This document shows positions 7,978-15,689 of a DNA stretch of 64,000 nt, piece by piece. Source of the DNA: an uncultured Flavonifractor sp. GTDB taxonomy: Bacteria; Bacillota; Clostridia; Oscillospirales; Oscillospiraceae. Position numbers and translations under genes: made by a program. Below the pieces are notes generated by a model. That model worked only from the letters and a program-made list of their open reading frames with translations. It was not told the origin of the DNA and made no database searches. Position 1 is the stretch's first letter. Each line of letters begins with the position of its first letter. The stretch is from assembly GCA_947384055.1 (NCBI GenBank), contig CANDFO010000003.1:1-64000 (forward strand), given 5' to 3'.

Positions 7978-8994
7978 TTATATCAAGGACGACGCCCGGC
8001 CTGCGCTCTCTCCGGGGACAAAGGTGTGGGGAACCAGCTCATGGACCGGGCCGTTCCCCGTCTCTATCTGCTGGAGCAGAAGCGCAACGCTCCGCTTTGC
8101 CAGCAGCAGTTCATTCTGCCGTATGGTGGTCAGCCGGGGGACCACATAGTCTCCCAGAGCGATGCCGTCAAAGCCGACCACGGAAATATCCCGGGGCACT
8201 TGCAGCCCCCGGTCCTGTAGGGCCCGAATAGCTCCCACCGCCTGAACGTCGGACATGGCAAAGACAGCGGTCAGGTCCTTCATTCTGTCCAGCAGACGGC
8301 CCATGGCCTCATAGCCGCAGGACATGGAAAAATACGTGGACTCATACTGTCGCTCCAGGTCCAGTTCCAGCCCCCGCTCCCGGAAAGCCGCCCGCACTCC
8401 CTGGAGGCGGGTGCGGGCCGCGTTGGGCATATCGGTGCAGCCGCCCAAAATTCCGATCTCCCGGTGCCCCAGGTCCATAAGCCGCAGAACCGCCTGCCGC
8501 GCGGCCTGTACATCGTCGGTGCTGACGCTGGACAGGTTGGGAAAGCCCAGCCCCGCCGCCGAGTTTGTCACCAGCACACAGGGAACCTGAATATCCTGAA
8601 ACTGCGCCCGGAACAGCTCCAGATTGGAACCCAGGAAGAGAATACCCAGGGGACGCCGCTCCCGGCACAGCCGCCGGGCCTGCTCCACCTCGTTGTCGTC
8701 TTCCTCCAGATAATAAACCATGCTGGGGTGCCCGCTGTCCCGGATTAAAACCTGAATGTGCTCTACAATGGCCGCAAAAAGCATGTTGCCGGAGCCCTTG
8801 ATGATAATCGCAACCCCGCTGTTGTAGTGCTGCTTCAGGTGCTTGGCGTTGCTGTTCAGCTTAAAATCCTGGGCCTTTACCACCGCCATTACCCGCTCGC
8901 GGGCCTGCTCCGAGACGTTAGGATGGCCGTTGAGCACCCGGGAAACCGTGCCGACCGCATAACCGGACAGCCGGGCAATATCTTTGATGGTCAT
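7978..8994 (-). CDS. LacI-family transcriptional regulator
   Basis: The 338-residue protein has the LacI N-terminal helix-turn-helix (MTIKDIARLSGYAVGTVS, then RVLNGHP hinge region) and a periplasmic-binding-protein-like ligand domain (VSVVGFDGIALGDYVVPRLTT near the C-terminus). The chosen ATG at 8994 gives the canonical TIKDIA start; the longer upstream reading is low-complexity and unlikely. Its probable target is the double GGAAACGTTTC operator at 12978-13010 in front of the sugar-binding lipoprotein gene, since the core matches the LacI-type consensus. CcpA acting at the same site is an alternative. The ligand is unknown, probably a sugar handled by the neighbouring transporter. Confidence 0.93.
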   Translation of the reverse strand: MTIKDIARLSGYAVGTVSRVLNGHPNVSEQARERVMAVVKAQDFKLNSNAKHLKQHYNSGVAIIIKGSGNMLFAAIVEHIQVLIRDSGHPSMVYYLEEDDNEVEQARRLCRERRPLGILFLGSNLELFRAQFQDIQVPCVLVTNSAAGLGFPNLSSVSTDDVQAARQAVLRLMDLGHREIGILGGCTDMPNAARTRLQGVRAAFRERGLELDLERQYESTYFSMSCGYEAMGRLLDRMKDLTAVFAMSDVQAVGAIRALQDRGLQVPRDISVVGFDGIALGDYVVPRLTTIRQNELLLAKRSVALLLQQIETGNGPVHELVPHTFVPGESAGRASSLI

Positions 8995-9284
8995 CTCCAC
9001 CACCTCGTCGTCGCAAAGTGCATTGCATTCGGTCCGCCCGAAGGGGCAGACCTCATTCCATTCCCTTGCTCCTCCTCTCCCCGGCGGACCCGCTGCGCTG
9101 GGCTCCGCCGGGGCCCTGCGGGGGACGGGAGTATTTACACGGTGCATTGCAAAAGAAGTGTTCTGTCAGTTCTCTTTCTGGCGTATGCCGCTTGAACAGG
9201 GCCACATACTTCTCTTGTAGTGCCGCTTCGCCCGTTACGGAGTAAGGGCGAAGCGCCGGGAAGCGGAAACAGAACAGCCCGGGG

Positions 9285-9482
9285 ACTGTCGAAAAACTTC
9301 CCCCACGGGAACGCTTCGCAGAGTTTTGCCGCCCGAGGGCGGCAAAATAAAGTCAAAATCGGTCATTTTCGGGGACATGTGCCTCGAAAATGACACATCT
9401 CGGCCTGCAAGTGTGCCCAAAGGGTGCGCGCAGCAGGCCGTATCCCTTTTGTCGAAAAAGGCCAGAGGCCTTTTTCGACAGG
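9285..9482 (+). repeat. 198-bp structured dispersed repeat, copy 1
   Basis: The ends are inverted (ACTGTCGAAAAA at 9285-9296; TTTTTCGACAGG at 9471-9482). Internally there are at least three hairpins: GCCGCCC/GGGCGGC around 9329-9343, GTCATTTTCG/CGAAAATGAC around 9362-9394, and a terminal GTCGAAAAAGGCC/GGCCTTTTTCGAC (9451-9479). Copy 2 (34355-34552) is the same length, in reverse orientation, and about 93% identical by manual alignment. There is no coding capacity. It resembles a MITE-like or REP-like element. Confidence 0.85.
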
Positions 9483-9515
9483 CCCCCTTCCCTGGTCGTT
9501 TGGGGAGGGTGGGTT

Positions 9516-9555
9516 GTCAGGGAGGGAGGGAAATCGAAATCCCTCCCTCCCTGAC
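9516..9555. other. Perfect 16-bp-stem hairpin
   Basis: The arm 9516-9531 (purine-rich, three GGGA units) is exactly complementary to 9540-9555, with an 8-nt loop. There is no T-run; function unknown. It may be a barrier or part of the transporter transcript's 3' end. Confidence 0.7.
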
Positions 9556-9566
9556 CGGCTCTTTCG

Positions 9567-9592
9567 CCCCTTTCTGTCCACACAGAAAGGGG
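9567..9592. other. Perfect 11-bp-stem hairpin
   Basis: CCCCTTTCTGT at 9567-9577 pairs with ACAGAAAGGGG at 9582-9592 around a CCAC loop. It lies 3' of the malG-like gene and may stabilise or end that transcript. Confidence 0.6.
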
Positions 9593-9727
9593 GCCGCCGG
9601 AGGCTGGACAGCCAAATCTCAGCAGAGACCAACACGGGAAAAGTACCCGTCTCTCCAAACGGACAATGATTCAACCCCTCGCAGGAGCCGGAACAAAACT
9701 TGTCAGTCTGTATTTCAGGACAGCCGC

Positions 9728-10567
9728 TCAGCCCTTGACGGCTCCGGCGGCCACGCCCTTGATGATATATTTCTGGCAGGACAGGTAGAACACGATAATG
9801 GGAATAATCGCCATCACCAGGCAGGCCATAATTGCTCCCATATCCACCCGTCCATAGGAGCCCTGCATATATTGAATCGCGATGGAAATTGTCTTGTAGT
9901 GCTCCAGATCCAGGGTAAGATAGGGCAGAAGGAAGTCATTCCAGATCCACATGGTCTCCAGGATTCCCACAGAGATATAGGTGGGCTTCATAATCGGGAG
10001 CACCACAGAGAAGAATGTCCGCAGGGGAGAGCACCCGTCCATCATGGCGGCCTCTTCAATTTCCAGGGGAATGGATTTTACAAAGCCGCAGAACATAAAC
10101 ACCGCCAGTCCCGCGCCAAAACCCAGATAGACGATAATCAGACCCCACGGGGTGTTCAGGTGAAGGGTGTCGGTCGTTTTTGAAAGGGTAAACATGACCA
10201 TCTGGAAGGGCACCACCATGGAGAAAACGCATAGAAGATAGATCCCCTGAGTCAGGCGGCTGCGCACCCGGGTGATAAACCATGCGCACATGGAGGTGCA
10301 CACCAGAATTACCACCACCGAGCATACCGTGATGAAAAGCGTCCACCCTACCGCTTTCAGGAAGCCGTATTTCTCAATGCCGTTCATGTAGTTCTCAAAG
10401 CCTACCAGTGTCTTTTCGCTGGGCAGGGCAAAGGGCTCCTTGCTGATAAACGCCTTTTTCTTGAAGGAGTTGATGAGCACAATAAAGAGAGGGGAGACAT
10501 AGAAAATTGAAATTACGGTAAACAGAATTGTGGCAAACCAGCCGCCCCGTGCGCGGTTCTTTCTCAT
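9728..10567 (-). CDS. Carbohydrate ABC transporter permease (MalG-like, CUT1)
   Basis: A 279-residue inner-membrane permease with six expected membrane segments. The first is TILFTVISIFYVSPLFIVLINSF, and the cytoplasmic EAA loop is IEEAAMMDGCSPLRTF (about residues 185-200), which docks the ATPase. The family is CUT1 binding-protein-dependent sugar transport. It starts with ATG at 10567 after AAGGAGGTG and overlaps the preceding permease by 4 nt. No ATPase gene is in the locus, so a shared MsmK-type ATPase encoded elsewhere is presumed. Confidence 0.94.
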   Translation of the reverse strand: MRKNRARGGWFATILFTVISIFYVSPLFIVLINSFKKKAFISKEPFALPSEKTLVGFENYMNGIEKYGFLKAVGWTLFITVCSVVVILVCTSMCAWFITRVRSRLTQGIYLLCVFSMVVPFQMVMFTLSKTTDTLHLNTPWGLIIVYLGFGAGLAVFMFCGFVKSIPLEIEEAAMMDGCSPLRTFFSVVLPIMKPTYISVGILETMWIWNDFLLPYLTLDLEHYKTISIAIQYMQGSYGRVDMGAIMACLVMAIIPIIVFYLSCQKYIIKGVAAGAVKG

Positions 10568-11406
10568 TGCTGCACCTCCTTAGAGCGGGTGAATCTCAGC
10601 TGTAACAGGCCGATGCCCACCACCAGGATAAAGAACAGCACCGCCTTGGCCTGGCCGACACCCTCAAATCCCACCCGGCCGTAAAATGTGCGGTAGATAT
10701 TCAGCGCCATCAGCTCCGACATGCGGGAGGGCTCGCCGGCGGTGAGGGAGAGGTTCTGGTCAAATAGCTTAAAACCGTTGGTGATGGTCAGGAACGTACA
10801 GATGGTGATGGAGGGCATCATGTTGGGGATGGTCACATGAATCAGCCGCTGCCAGGCGTCGGCGCCGTCGATCTCCGCCGCCTCATTCAGGGAGGGCGGG
10901 ATGGACTGGAGGCCGGCAATGTAAATAATCATCATGTAGCCGATCTGCTGCCAGCAGACCAGAATGACCAGTCCGGCAAATCCCAGCTTCTCGCTGAGCT
11001 TAAGGGCCGTGTCAAACTTTTCAAAAATACCGTTGAAAATCAGCTGCCAGACATAGCCCAGCACAATTCCGCCGATGAGGTTGGGCATAAAGAACACCGT
11101 GCGGAAAATATTGGTACCCCGGATTTCCCGGGTGAGCACCAGGGCCACCGCAAAGGCCAGCACATTGATGAGCACCAGCGTCACCACCGCAAACGCCACA
11201 GTGAACAGGAAGGAGTGGCCAAACAGTGGGTCGCTGAACGCCTTGATATAATTGGTTATGCCCACAAAGCGGGCATCGTTGACGGTGGTAAACTCGCAGA
11301 AGGACAGGTAAATTCCCATTACAAACGGGATTACAAAACCGATGAGGAAAGCGGCCATGGTGGGCAAAATGAACACGGGCAGATAGCGCTTAATCGCTTT
11401 TTCCAC
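10564..11406 (-). CDS. Carbohydrate ABC transporter permease (MalF-like, CUT1)
   Basis: A 280-residue permease with six probable membrane segments and the EAA motif LNEAAEIDGADAWQRL (about residues 173-188). It pairs with the MalG-like protein to form the transport channel. The start is GTG at 11406, preceded by GGGGGGA. It lies 178 bp downstream of the solute-binding protein gene, a gap that contains a 30-bp perfect palindrome. Confidence 0.94.
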   Translation of the reverse strand: MEKAIKRYLPVFILPTMAAFLIGFVIPFVMGIYLSFCEFTTVNDARFVGITNYIKAFSDPLFGHSFLFTVAFAVVTLVLINVLAFAVALVLTREIRGTNIFRTVFFMPNLIGGIVLGYVWQLIFNGIFEKFDTALKLSEKLGFAGLVILVCWQQIGYMMIIYIAGLQSIPPSLNEAAEIDGADAWQRLIHVTIPNMMPSITICTFLTITNGFKLFDQNLSLTAGEPSRMSELMALNIYRTFYGRVGFEGVGQAKAVLFFILVVGIGLLQLRFTRSKEVQQ

Positions 11407-11514
11407 AGGGGTCCCCCCTTATCGCTCAATTTCTCCCGGCGTCTGTTTGGAAACCATCGGAGACTTTCCGGTCCTTTTCAAGCAGACGCCGGCTGCATGC
11501 TCTGCCTTATGAAA

Positions 11515-11544
11515 GCGGGGTGGGCGGCGCGCCGCCCACCCCGC
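11515..11544 (-). other. 30-bp perfect palindrome between the binding-protein and permease genes
   Basis: Bases 11515-11529 are exactly complementary to 11530-11544, giving a GC-rich stem. There is no T-run on the minus strand. Such intercistronic hairpins are known to raise binding-protein mRNA relative to permease mRNA in ABC sugar operons; that role is inferred here. Confidence 0.75.
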
Positions 11545-11584
11545 CGCGTCAGATGCGCTGGGTCAGTTTCACATCCGCTGGTCT

Positions 11585-12946
11585 TCAGCTCTTGGTGGCC
11601 GCAGCCTCGGCAGCCCAGCCGTCCACAAAGGCGGAGACAACCTTCTCCCAGTTGGCGTCGCTCTGGTCGGCGGCGTAGCCGGTCAGGGCGGAGCCCACGC
11701 CGTTCTTCCATTCCTCAGAGGGGATATAGTTAAACGCCCAGTCCACAGCGTAGGTGCCGGAGGCAACCAGCGCGTTCATCTTGTTATTCAGGACATTGGC
11801 GGTCTCTTTGGCGCTCTTGAAGGGGCAGATGAAGCCCATCTCGCTGGCCATGGCAGTGGTGCCGGCCTCGCTGGTGACGCACCAGTACATAAAGTCCAGG
11901 GTGGCCTGGATGTCCTCGGGGCTGGCCTTGCCGTTGACGCACCAGTAGTTCTCGGTGCCGATGCACAGGCCCTGGCCCTCGTCCTTAACGCCTGCGTAGA
12001 TGGGCAGAATATCCAGGTTCTCGTCCCCGATGTCGGAGGCGATATCGCCGTAAGCCCAGGTGCCGTTCTGATAGAACACGGCTTCTTCGGTCACAAAATC
12101 GGCGATGGCGTCGTCGCCGGTCTTAACGGAGAGCTGGGAGGGAGCGCACACAGAGTTGTTGATGTACAGATCCCACAGTGCGCGGTATTTGTCCAGATAA
12201 GTGCCCTTGATGGCGTCGGGAGTGCCCTCATAGCCCTCGTCCTCAAACTCGTAATACAGGGGCATATTGGCCAGATGGGTCTTGAAGCGCCAGTCGGAGG
12301 AGCCGTCCATACCGGCGGAGGTAAAGGCAGAGAAGCCCAGCTCGCCGGAGCGGGCGGTGATATCCTCGGCCACAGCCTTCAGCTGGTCAAAGCTCTTAAT
12401 GTCGTCCATGGTATAGCCGGCCTGCTCCAGCAGGTTGGTGTTGACAATGATGCCGTAGCCCTCGTACACATAGGCTACGCCCAGCACGGCGGAGCCATCC
12501 TTCAGGGTGAAATCCTCGCTGGTCAGCTCGCCGTAAAAGGCGGAGCCGGACATATCGTAGCAGTAGTCCTTCCACTTGGCCAGACCCACCGGGCCGTTGA
12601 CCTGGAAGAGGGTGGGAGCTTCGCTCTTGGCCATCTCGGATTTGAGGGTGGTCTCATACTGGCCGGAGGCGGCGGTCATCACCTTTACAGGCACACCGGT
12701 CTCGTCGGTATAGGCCTTGGCCAGGGCCTGCCACTGCGCGTCGGCCTCGGGCTTGAAGTTCATGTAGTAGACGGAGCCGGAGGCGGTATTGCCGTCATTG
12801 GCGGGAGCGGGAGTGGCATCGCCGGCAGGAGCGGGGGTGGCGGGAGCGGGAGTGGTGGCAGAGCCGCCGGTGCTGTTGCCGCAGCCGGCCAGCAGACCTA
12901 CGAGCATAGCGCCGGCAAGGGTAAGTGCAAACAGACGTTTCTTCAT
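11585..12946 (-). CDS. Sugar ABC transporter solute-binding lipoprotein (SBP family 1)
   Basis: A 453-residue lipoprotein. A signal peptide ends in the lipobox LLAGC (Cys about residue 22), followed by a Thr/Pro/Ala-rich linker (TTPAPATPAPAGDATPAPA) and a family-1 extracellular binding fold (YMNFKPEADAQWQALAKAY; Asn/Trp-rich C-terminal lobe). It should capture a sugar outside the membrane and deliver it to the two permeases. The ATG at 12946 follows AGGAGGAAC. Upstream are a LacI-type double operator and a sigma-A promoter. The substrate cannot be read from sequence; the nearby malQ suggests maltodextrins. Confidence 0.93.
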   Translation of the reverse strand: MKKRLFALTLAGAMLVGLLAGCGNSTGGSATTPAPATPAPAGDATPAPANDGNTASGSVYYMNFKPEADAQWQALAKAYTDETGVPVKVMTAASGQYETTLKSEMAKSEAPTLFQVNGPVGLAKWKDYCYDMSGSAFYGELTSEDFTLKDGSAVLGVAYVYEGYGIIVNTNLLEQAGYTMDDIKSFDQLKAVAEDITARSGELGFSAFTSAGMDGSSDWRFKTHLANMPLYYEFEDEGYEGTPDAIKGTYLDKYRALWDLYINNSVCAPSQLSVKTGDDAIADFVTEEAVFYQNGTWAYGDIASDIGDENLDILPIYAGVKDEGQGLCIGTENYWCVNGKASPEDIQATLDFMYWCVTSEAGTTAMASEMGFICPFKSAKETANVLNNKMNALVASGTYAVDWAFNYIPSEEWKNGVGSALTGYAADQSDANWEKVVSAFVDGWAAEAAATKS

Positions 12947-12977
12947 GAGATAGTTCCTCCTGTTTTCAGTGTGGTGT

Positions 12978-13010
12978 GCTTGGAAACGTTTCATGGAAAC
13001 GTTTCCAAGC
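12978..13010 (-). promoter_or_regulatory. Tandem LacI/CcpA-type operators
   Basis: Two GGAAACGTTTC palindromes (12982-12992 and 12995-13006), centred 13 bp apart, together form a 33-bp near-perfect dyad. They lie just downstream of the promoter at 13023-13051, a repressing position. The LacI-family gene at 7978-8994 is the best candidate binder; CcpA is an alternative. Confidence 0.85.
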
Positions 13011-13022
13011 CCCTGTGTCATT

Positions 13023-13051
13023 ATCATACGCTTCCCCGCAAAAAATAGCAA
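13023..13051 (-). promoter_or_regulatory. Sigma-A promoter of the sugar transporter operon
   Basis: On the minus strand TTGCTA (13046-13051), a 17-nt spacer, then TATGAT (13023-13028). Confidence 0.75.
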
Positions 13052-13314
13052 GCGTTTTTTGTCCCCCGGCGGCATTTTCAACGTTGTGCTGAAAATTTAC
13101 CGGGTATAATTGTACAATTCGCCTGGAAATATAGAGTCAGCGGTATGAGATGCTGCGTACACAGTTTTCCACAAGCTTTGAACGCTGCTGTAAAGTCTCT
13201 CCCTGAGAGGTTCTTTTTATTACCCATCCATACCTGTTATTCCTGCCGGGACGGGGCACCCCTTTTTCTTTTATATTGCCGCATTTGGGCATCGGCAATT
13301 TCACTCATTCAGGA

Positions 13315-13343
13315 TTGAAACGCAAAGTTCTCCATGATATCAT
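13315..13343 (+). promoter_or_regulatory. Sigma-A promoter of the small membrane protein gene
   Basis: TTGAAA (13315-13320), a 17-nt spacer, then TATCAT (13338-13343), ending about 32 bp before the GTG start. Confidence 0.6.
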
Positions 13344-13375
13344 CAGTATAGCAAGCTGAGCTTTGCAGAGGAGTT

Positions 13376-13609
13376 GTGAATGACGTGAAATGCGGAAAAC
13401 TGGTCTGGAAATTTTTGTTGCTTTTGGGGACCTTTCCATTTTTAATTGCGTTTGGCTATTGTTTTATCAGCAGCCTGCTTGATGGCGGCGGACTATTTAA
13501 GCTGACTTTGGGAGACTATTTGATCTTATACAGTTTTTTGTATTGGCCGACGTATATTGCAGGAATTGTTTTGATTCTACTATCCATTATAAAGCTCAAG
13601 AGGAAATAG
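13376..13609 (+). CDS. Small two-span membrane protein of unknown function
   Basis: A 77-residue product with two hydrophobic stretches: KFLLLLGTFPFLIAFGYCFI (about residues 12-31) and YLILYSFLYWPTYIAGIVLI (about 48-67), ending in the basic tail KLKRK. The GTG at 13376 follows GAGGAG closely; a second in-frame GTG at 13385 is possible. Base composition is clearly more AT-rich than its neighbours, and the gene stands alone with its own promoter, which hints at acquisition. I do not recognise a family. Confidence 0.6.
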   Translation: MNDVKCGKLVWKFLLLLGTFPFLIAFGYCFISSLLDGGGLFKLTLGDYLILYSFLYWPTYIAGIVLILLSIIKLKRK

Positions 13610-13836
13610 TTATCAGGTAATTGCCGCCTCGGTACTTTGAAGAAGTACTTCAAAATTCGGCTTTAAACAGCACAGACGGTGACAGAGACAGGGCGGACGC
13701 GTCCCAAACGTAGCGCTCCTATCTGTGTTTCCCCCCGCTTTCAGAGGGGGAAACACGTCAATAAGCCTTCTCTGCGGACAGCTCCCCCATGGGGATCTCC
13801 GTTGACAAATCCGGCATTCTGTGATACATTGGGCAA
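13610..13836. other. Gap upstream of the hisS leader with a perfect 11-bp-stem hairpin
   Basis: GTGTTTCCCCC (13725-13735) pairs with GGGGGAAACAC (13746-13756) around a 10-nt loop. A weaker TTTGAAG/CTTCAAA pairing is near 13636-13653. This may end transcription from upstream. No gene seen. Confidence 0.5.
13802..13830 (+). promoter_or_regulatory. Sigma-A promoter for hisS
   Basis: Perfect TTGACA (13802-13807), a 17-nt spacer and TACATT (13825-13830). Transcription would start near 13837, giving a leader of about 270 nt. Confidence 0.85.
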
Positions 13837-14074
13837 AACCGTTATGACGGGGCATGAGTACCCCCCACACCGCCGGACAGAGAGGAGCGCCAGAGGCTGG
13901 AAGCGCCCACGGCAAGGAGCGGGGGAAAGACAGCTCTACCAGCGGGCCCGGAGACGGGCGCGGTCTTTCTCCCGCAACAGAGGAGCTGAGGGGGCGGCTT
14001 CGCCCTGAACATGGGTGGCACCACGAAAGCGCTGACGCTCTCGTCCCGTGACCGGGGATGGGAGTGTTTTTTTT
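13837..14074 (+). ncRNA. T-box riboswitch upstream of hisS-aspS
   Basis: T-box leaders pair with a specific uncharged tRNA and switch from terminator to antiterminator. Seen here: GAGTA (13856-13860) and AGAGAGG (13879-13885) of Stem I, the T-box sequence TGGCACCACG (14016-14025) that pairs with the tRNA 3' end, and a 13-bp terminator stem (14035-14047 with 14055-14067) followed by eight T. A CAC histidine triplet at 13908-13910 lies in a plausible region, but I could not fold Stem I well enough to assign the specifier. Histidine, or aspartate, is expected from the downstream genes. Confidence 0.88.
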
Positions 14075-14108
14075 ATCCCTGACAACCAAATACAAAGGAG
14101 ATATGACA

Positions 14109-15458
14109 ATGGCAAAGTTGAAACCCCGCACGCTGTCCGGCTTTATGGAGCTGCTGCCCCGGAGACAGGCGCAGTTTGACCGCATGGCCGAAATCCTCCG
14201 CCGCACGTATGCCCTGTATGGCTTTACTCCCCTGGACACTCCTCTTGTGGAGGCCAGCGAGATTCTGCTGGCCAAGGGGGGCGGGGAGACGGAAAAGCAG
14301 ATTTACCGTTTTACCAAGGGGGACGCCGACCTCTCCTTACGCTTTGACCTGACGGTGCCTTTGGCCAAGTATGTGGCGCTCCACCAGAATGAGCTGACGT
14401 TTCCCTTCCGGCGATTCCAGATCGGCAAGGTCTATCGGGGTGAGCGGGCCCAGCGGGGCCGCTTCCGGGAGTTTTATCAGGCGGATATCGACGTCATTGG
14501 CGACGGCGCTTTGGACATCATCAACGAGGCGGAGATCCCCTCTATTATTTACCAGGCCTTTACCGCACTGGGCCTGAAGCGGTTCAGAATCCGCCTCAAC
14601 AACCGGAAGGTGCTCAGCGGCCTTTTCGCCGCCCTGGGACTGGAACAGCGGACAGGGGAGATCATGCGCGCCATCGACAAGCTGGAGAAAATCGGCCCGG
14701 AGAAGGTGGCGGCCATCCTGACCGAGGATGCGGGCGTCCCCATCGAAACCGCCGACCGCCTGCTCGAACTGCTGTCCGCCCCGGAGCCCCTCTCCGCGCT
14801 GGCTCCTTACCGGGGCCGGAACGACCTGCTGGACCGGGGCATCGAGGAGCTGGAGACGGTCGTGCGCTGTCTGTCCGCCTTCGGTGTGCCCGAGGATCAC
14901 TTTATTATCGACCTGACCATTGCCCGGGGGCTGGACTACTACACCGGAACCGTCTATGAGACGGTAATGCTGGACCATCCGGAGATCGGATCCATCTGTT
15001 CCGGCGGGCGGTATGATAACCTGGCGGAATATTATACCGATAAAAAACTTCCCGGCGTAGGTATCTCCATCGGCCTGACCCGCCTGTTCTTCGTTTTGGA
15101 GGACCAGGGATATCTGAATGAGGACCTGCCCTCGGCCCCGGCGGACGTGCTGGTGCTGCCCATGACGGAGGAGCTCTCCCCCGCCATTGCCGCCGCCACC
15201 GCCCTGCGCCGGCGGGACATCCGGGCCCAGCTCTACACCGAGCCCAAAAAGTTTAAGCAGAAAATGAGCTATGCGGACAAGCTGGGCATCCCCTTTGTGC
15301 TTTTGCTGGGGGAGGACGAGATTGCGCAGGACAGGGTGTCCCTGAAAAATATGCGCTCCGGTGTCCAGTCCCTGCTGACCCTGGAGGAGGCTGCCGCCGC
15401 AATCGCGCAATCTCTGGCGGTCTCTGCCGCCCCTGTCCGGGAACCGGAACAGGAATGA
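14109..15458 (+). CDS. hisS: Histidyl-tRNA synthetase
   Basis: HisRS charges tRNA-His. The 449-residue class II enzyme shows the N-terminal GFMELLPRRQAQFDRM, motif 2 in FQIGKVYRGERAQRGRFREF, the histidine-binding ARGLDYYTGTVYE motif (about residue 272) and motif 3 in GVGISIGLTRL. A C-terminal anticodon-binding domain follows. Two ATGs occur; 14109 is chosen because AAAGGAG is 8 nt upstream, whereas the ATG at 14103 is only 2 nt away. Regulated by the T-box leader immediately upstream; aspS lies 231 bp downstream. Confidence 0.97.
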   Translation: MAKLKPRTLSGFMELLPRRQAQFDRMAEILRRTYALYGFTPLDTPLVEASEILLAKGGGETEKQIYRFTKGDADLSLRFDLTVPLAKYVALHQNELTFPFRRFQIGKVYRGERAQRGRFREFYQADIDVIGDGALDIINEAEIPSIIYQAFTALGLKRFRIRLNNRKVLSGLFAALGLEQRTGEIMRAIDKLEKIGPEKVAAILTEDAGVPIETADRLLELLSAPEPLSALAPYRGRNDLLDRGIEELETVVRCLSAFGVPEDHFIIDLTIARGLDYYTGTVYETVMLDHPEIGSICSGGRYDNLAEYYTDKKLPGVGISIGLTRLFFVLEDQGYLNEDLPSAPADVLVLPMTEELSPAIAAATALRRRDIRAQLYTEPKKFKQKMSYADKLGIPFVLLLGEDEIAQDRVSLKNMRSGVQSLLTLEEAAAAIAQSLAVSAAPVREPEQE

Positions 15459-15689
15459 ATAAGCGCTCCCCTCTGTATAAAACGCTTTGAAAATAAAGTT
15501 TTGTAGTTCAATTGCAGCGGGCAGGTGTGGAATATTTCTCTACGCACCGCGGTCGGGCGGGGGGAATTCTGCCGCCCGTCTGTGGCAAGTGCAATTCCTT
15601 AACATACACCGGAACAGAGACCGGCCCCCCTGTGAAACCCCAAGAAGTTGAAATATTCAGGCAAAATAATACGAATAGGAGTAGGTTTT

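Larger units (their letters stand above)
8995..9727. other. Gene-free, hairpin-rich 733-bp gap
   Basis: No convincing coding sequence. It contains a 10-bp-stem hairpin (9224-9233 with 9246-9255), the 198-bp repeat (9285-9482), a 16-bp-stem hairpin (9516-9531 with 9540-9555) and an 11-bp-stem hairpin (9567-9577 with 9582-9592). It separates the transporter genes from the regulator and malQ on the same strand, so the two groups may be independent transcripts. Confidence 0.75.

Noticed and set aside
9326..10183. Open frames running through the 198-bp repeat into the permease gene
   Set aside because: The shared peptide in both repeat copies only reflects DNA similarity; the frames are not conserved in length or start and no ribosome site is present.
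12779..12862. Short tandem-like GC-rich repeats (gcgggagtggc type) in the binding-protein gene
   Set aside because: They encode the Thr/Pro/Ala linker behind the lipobox, a normal feature of such lipoproteins, not a CRISPR or satellite array.
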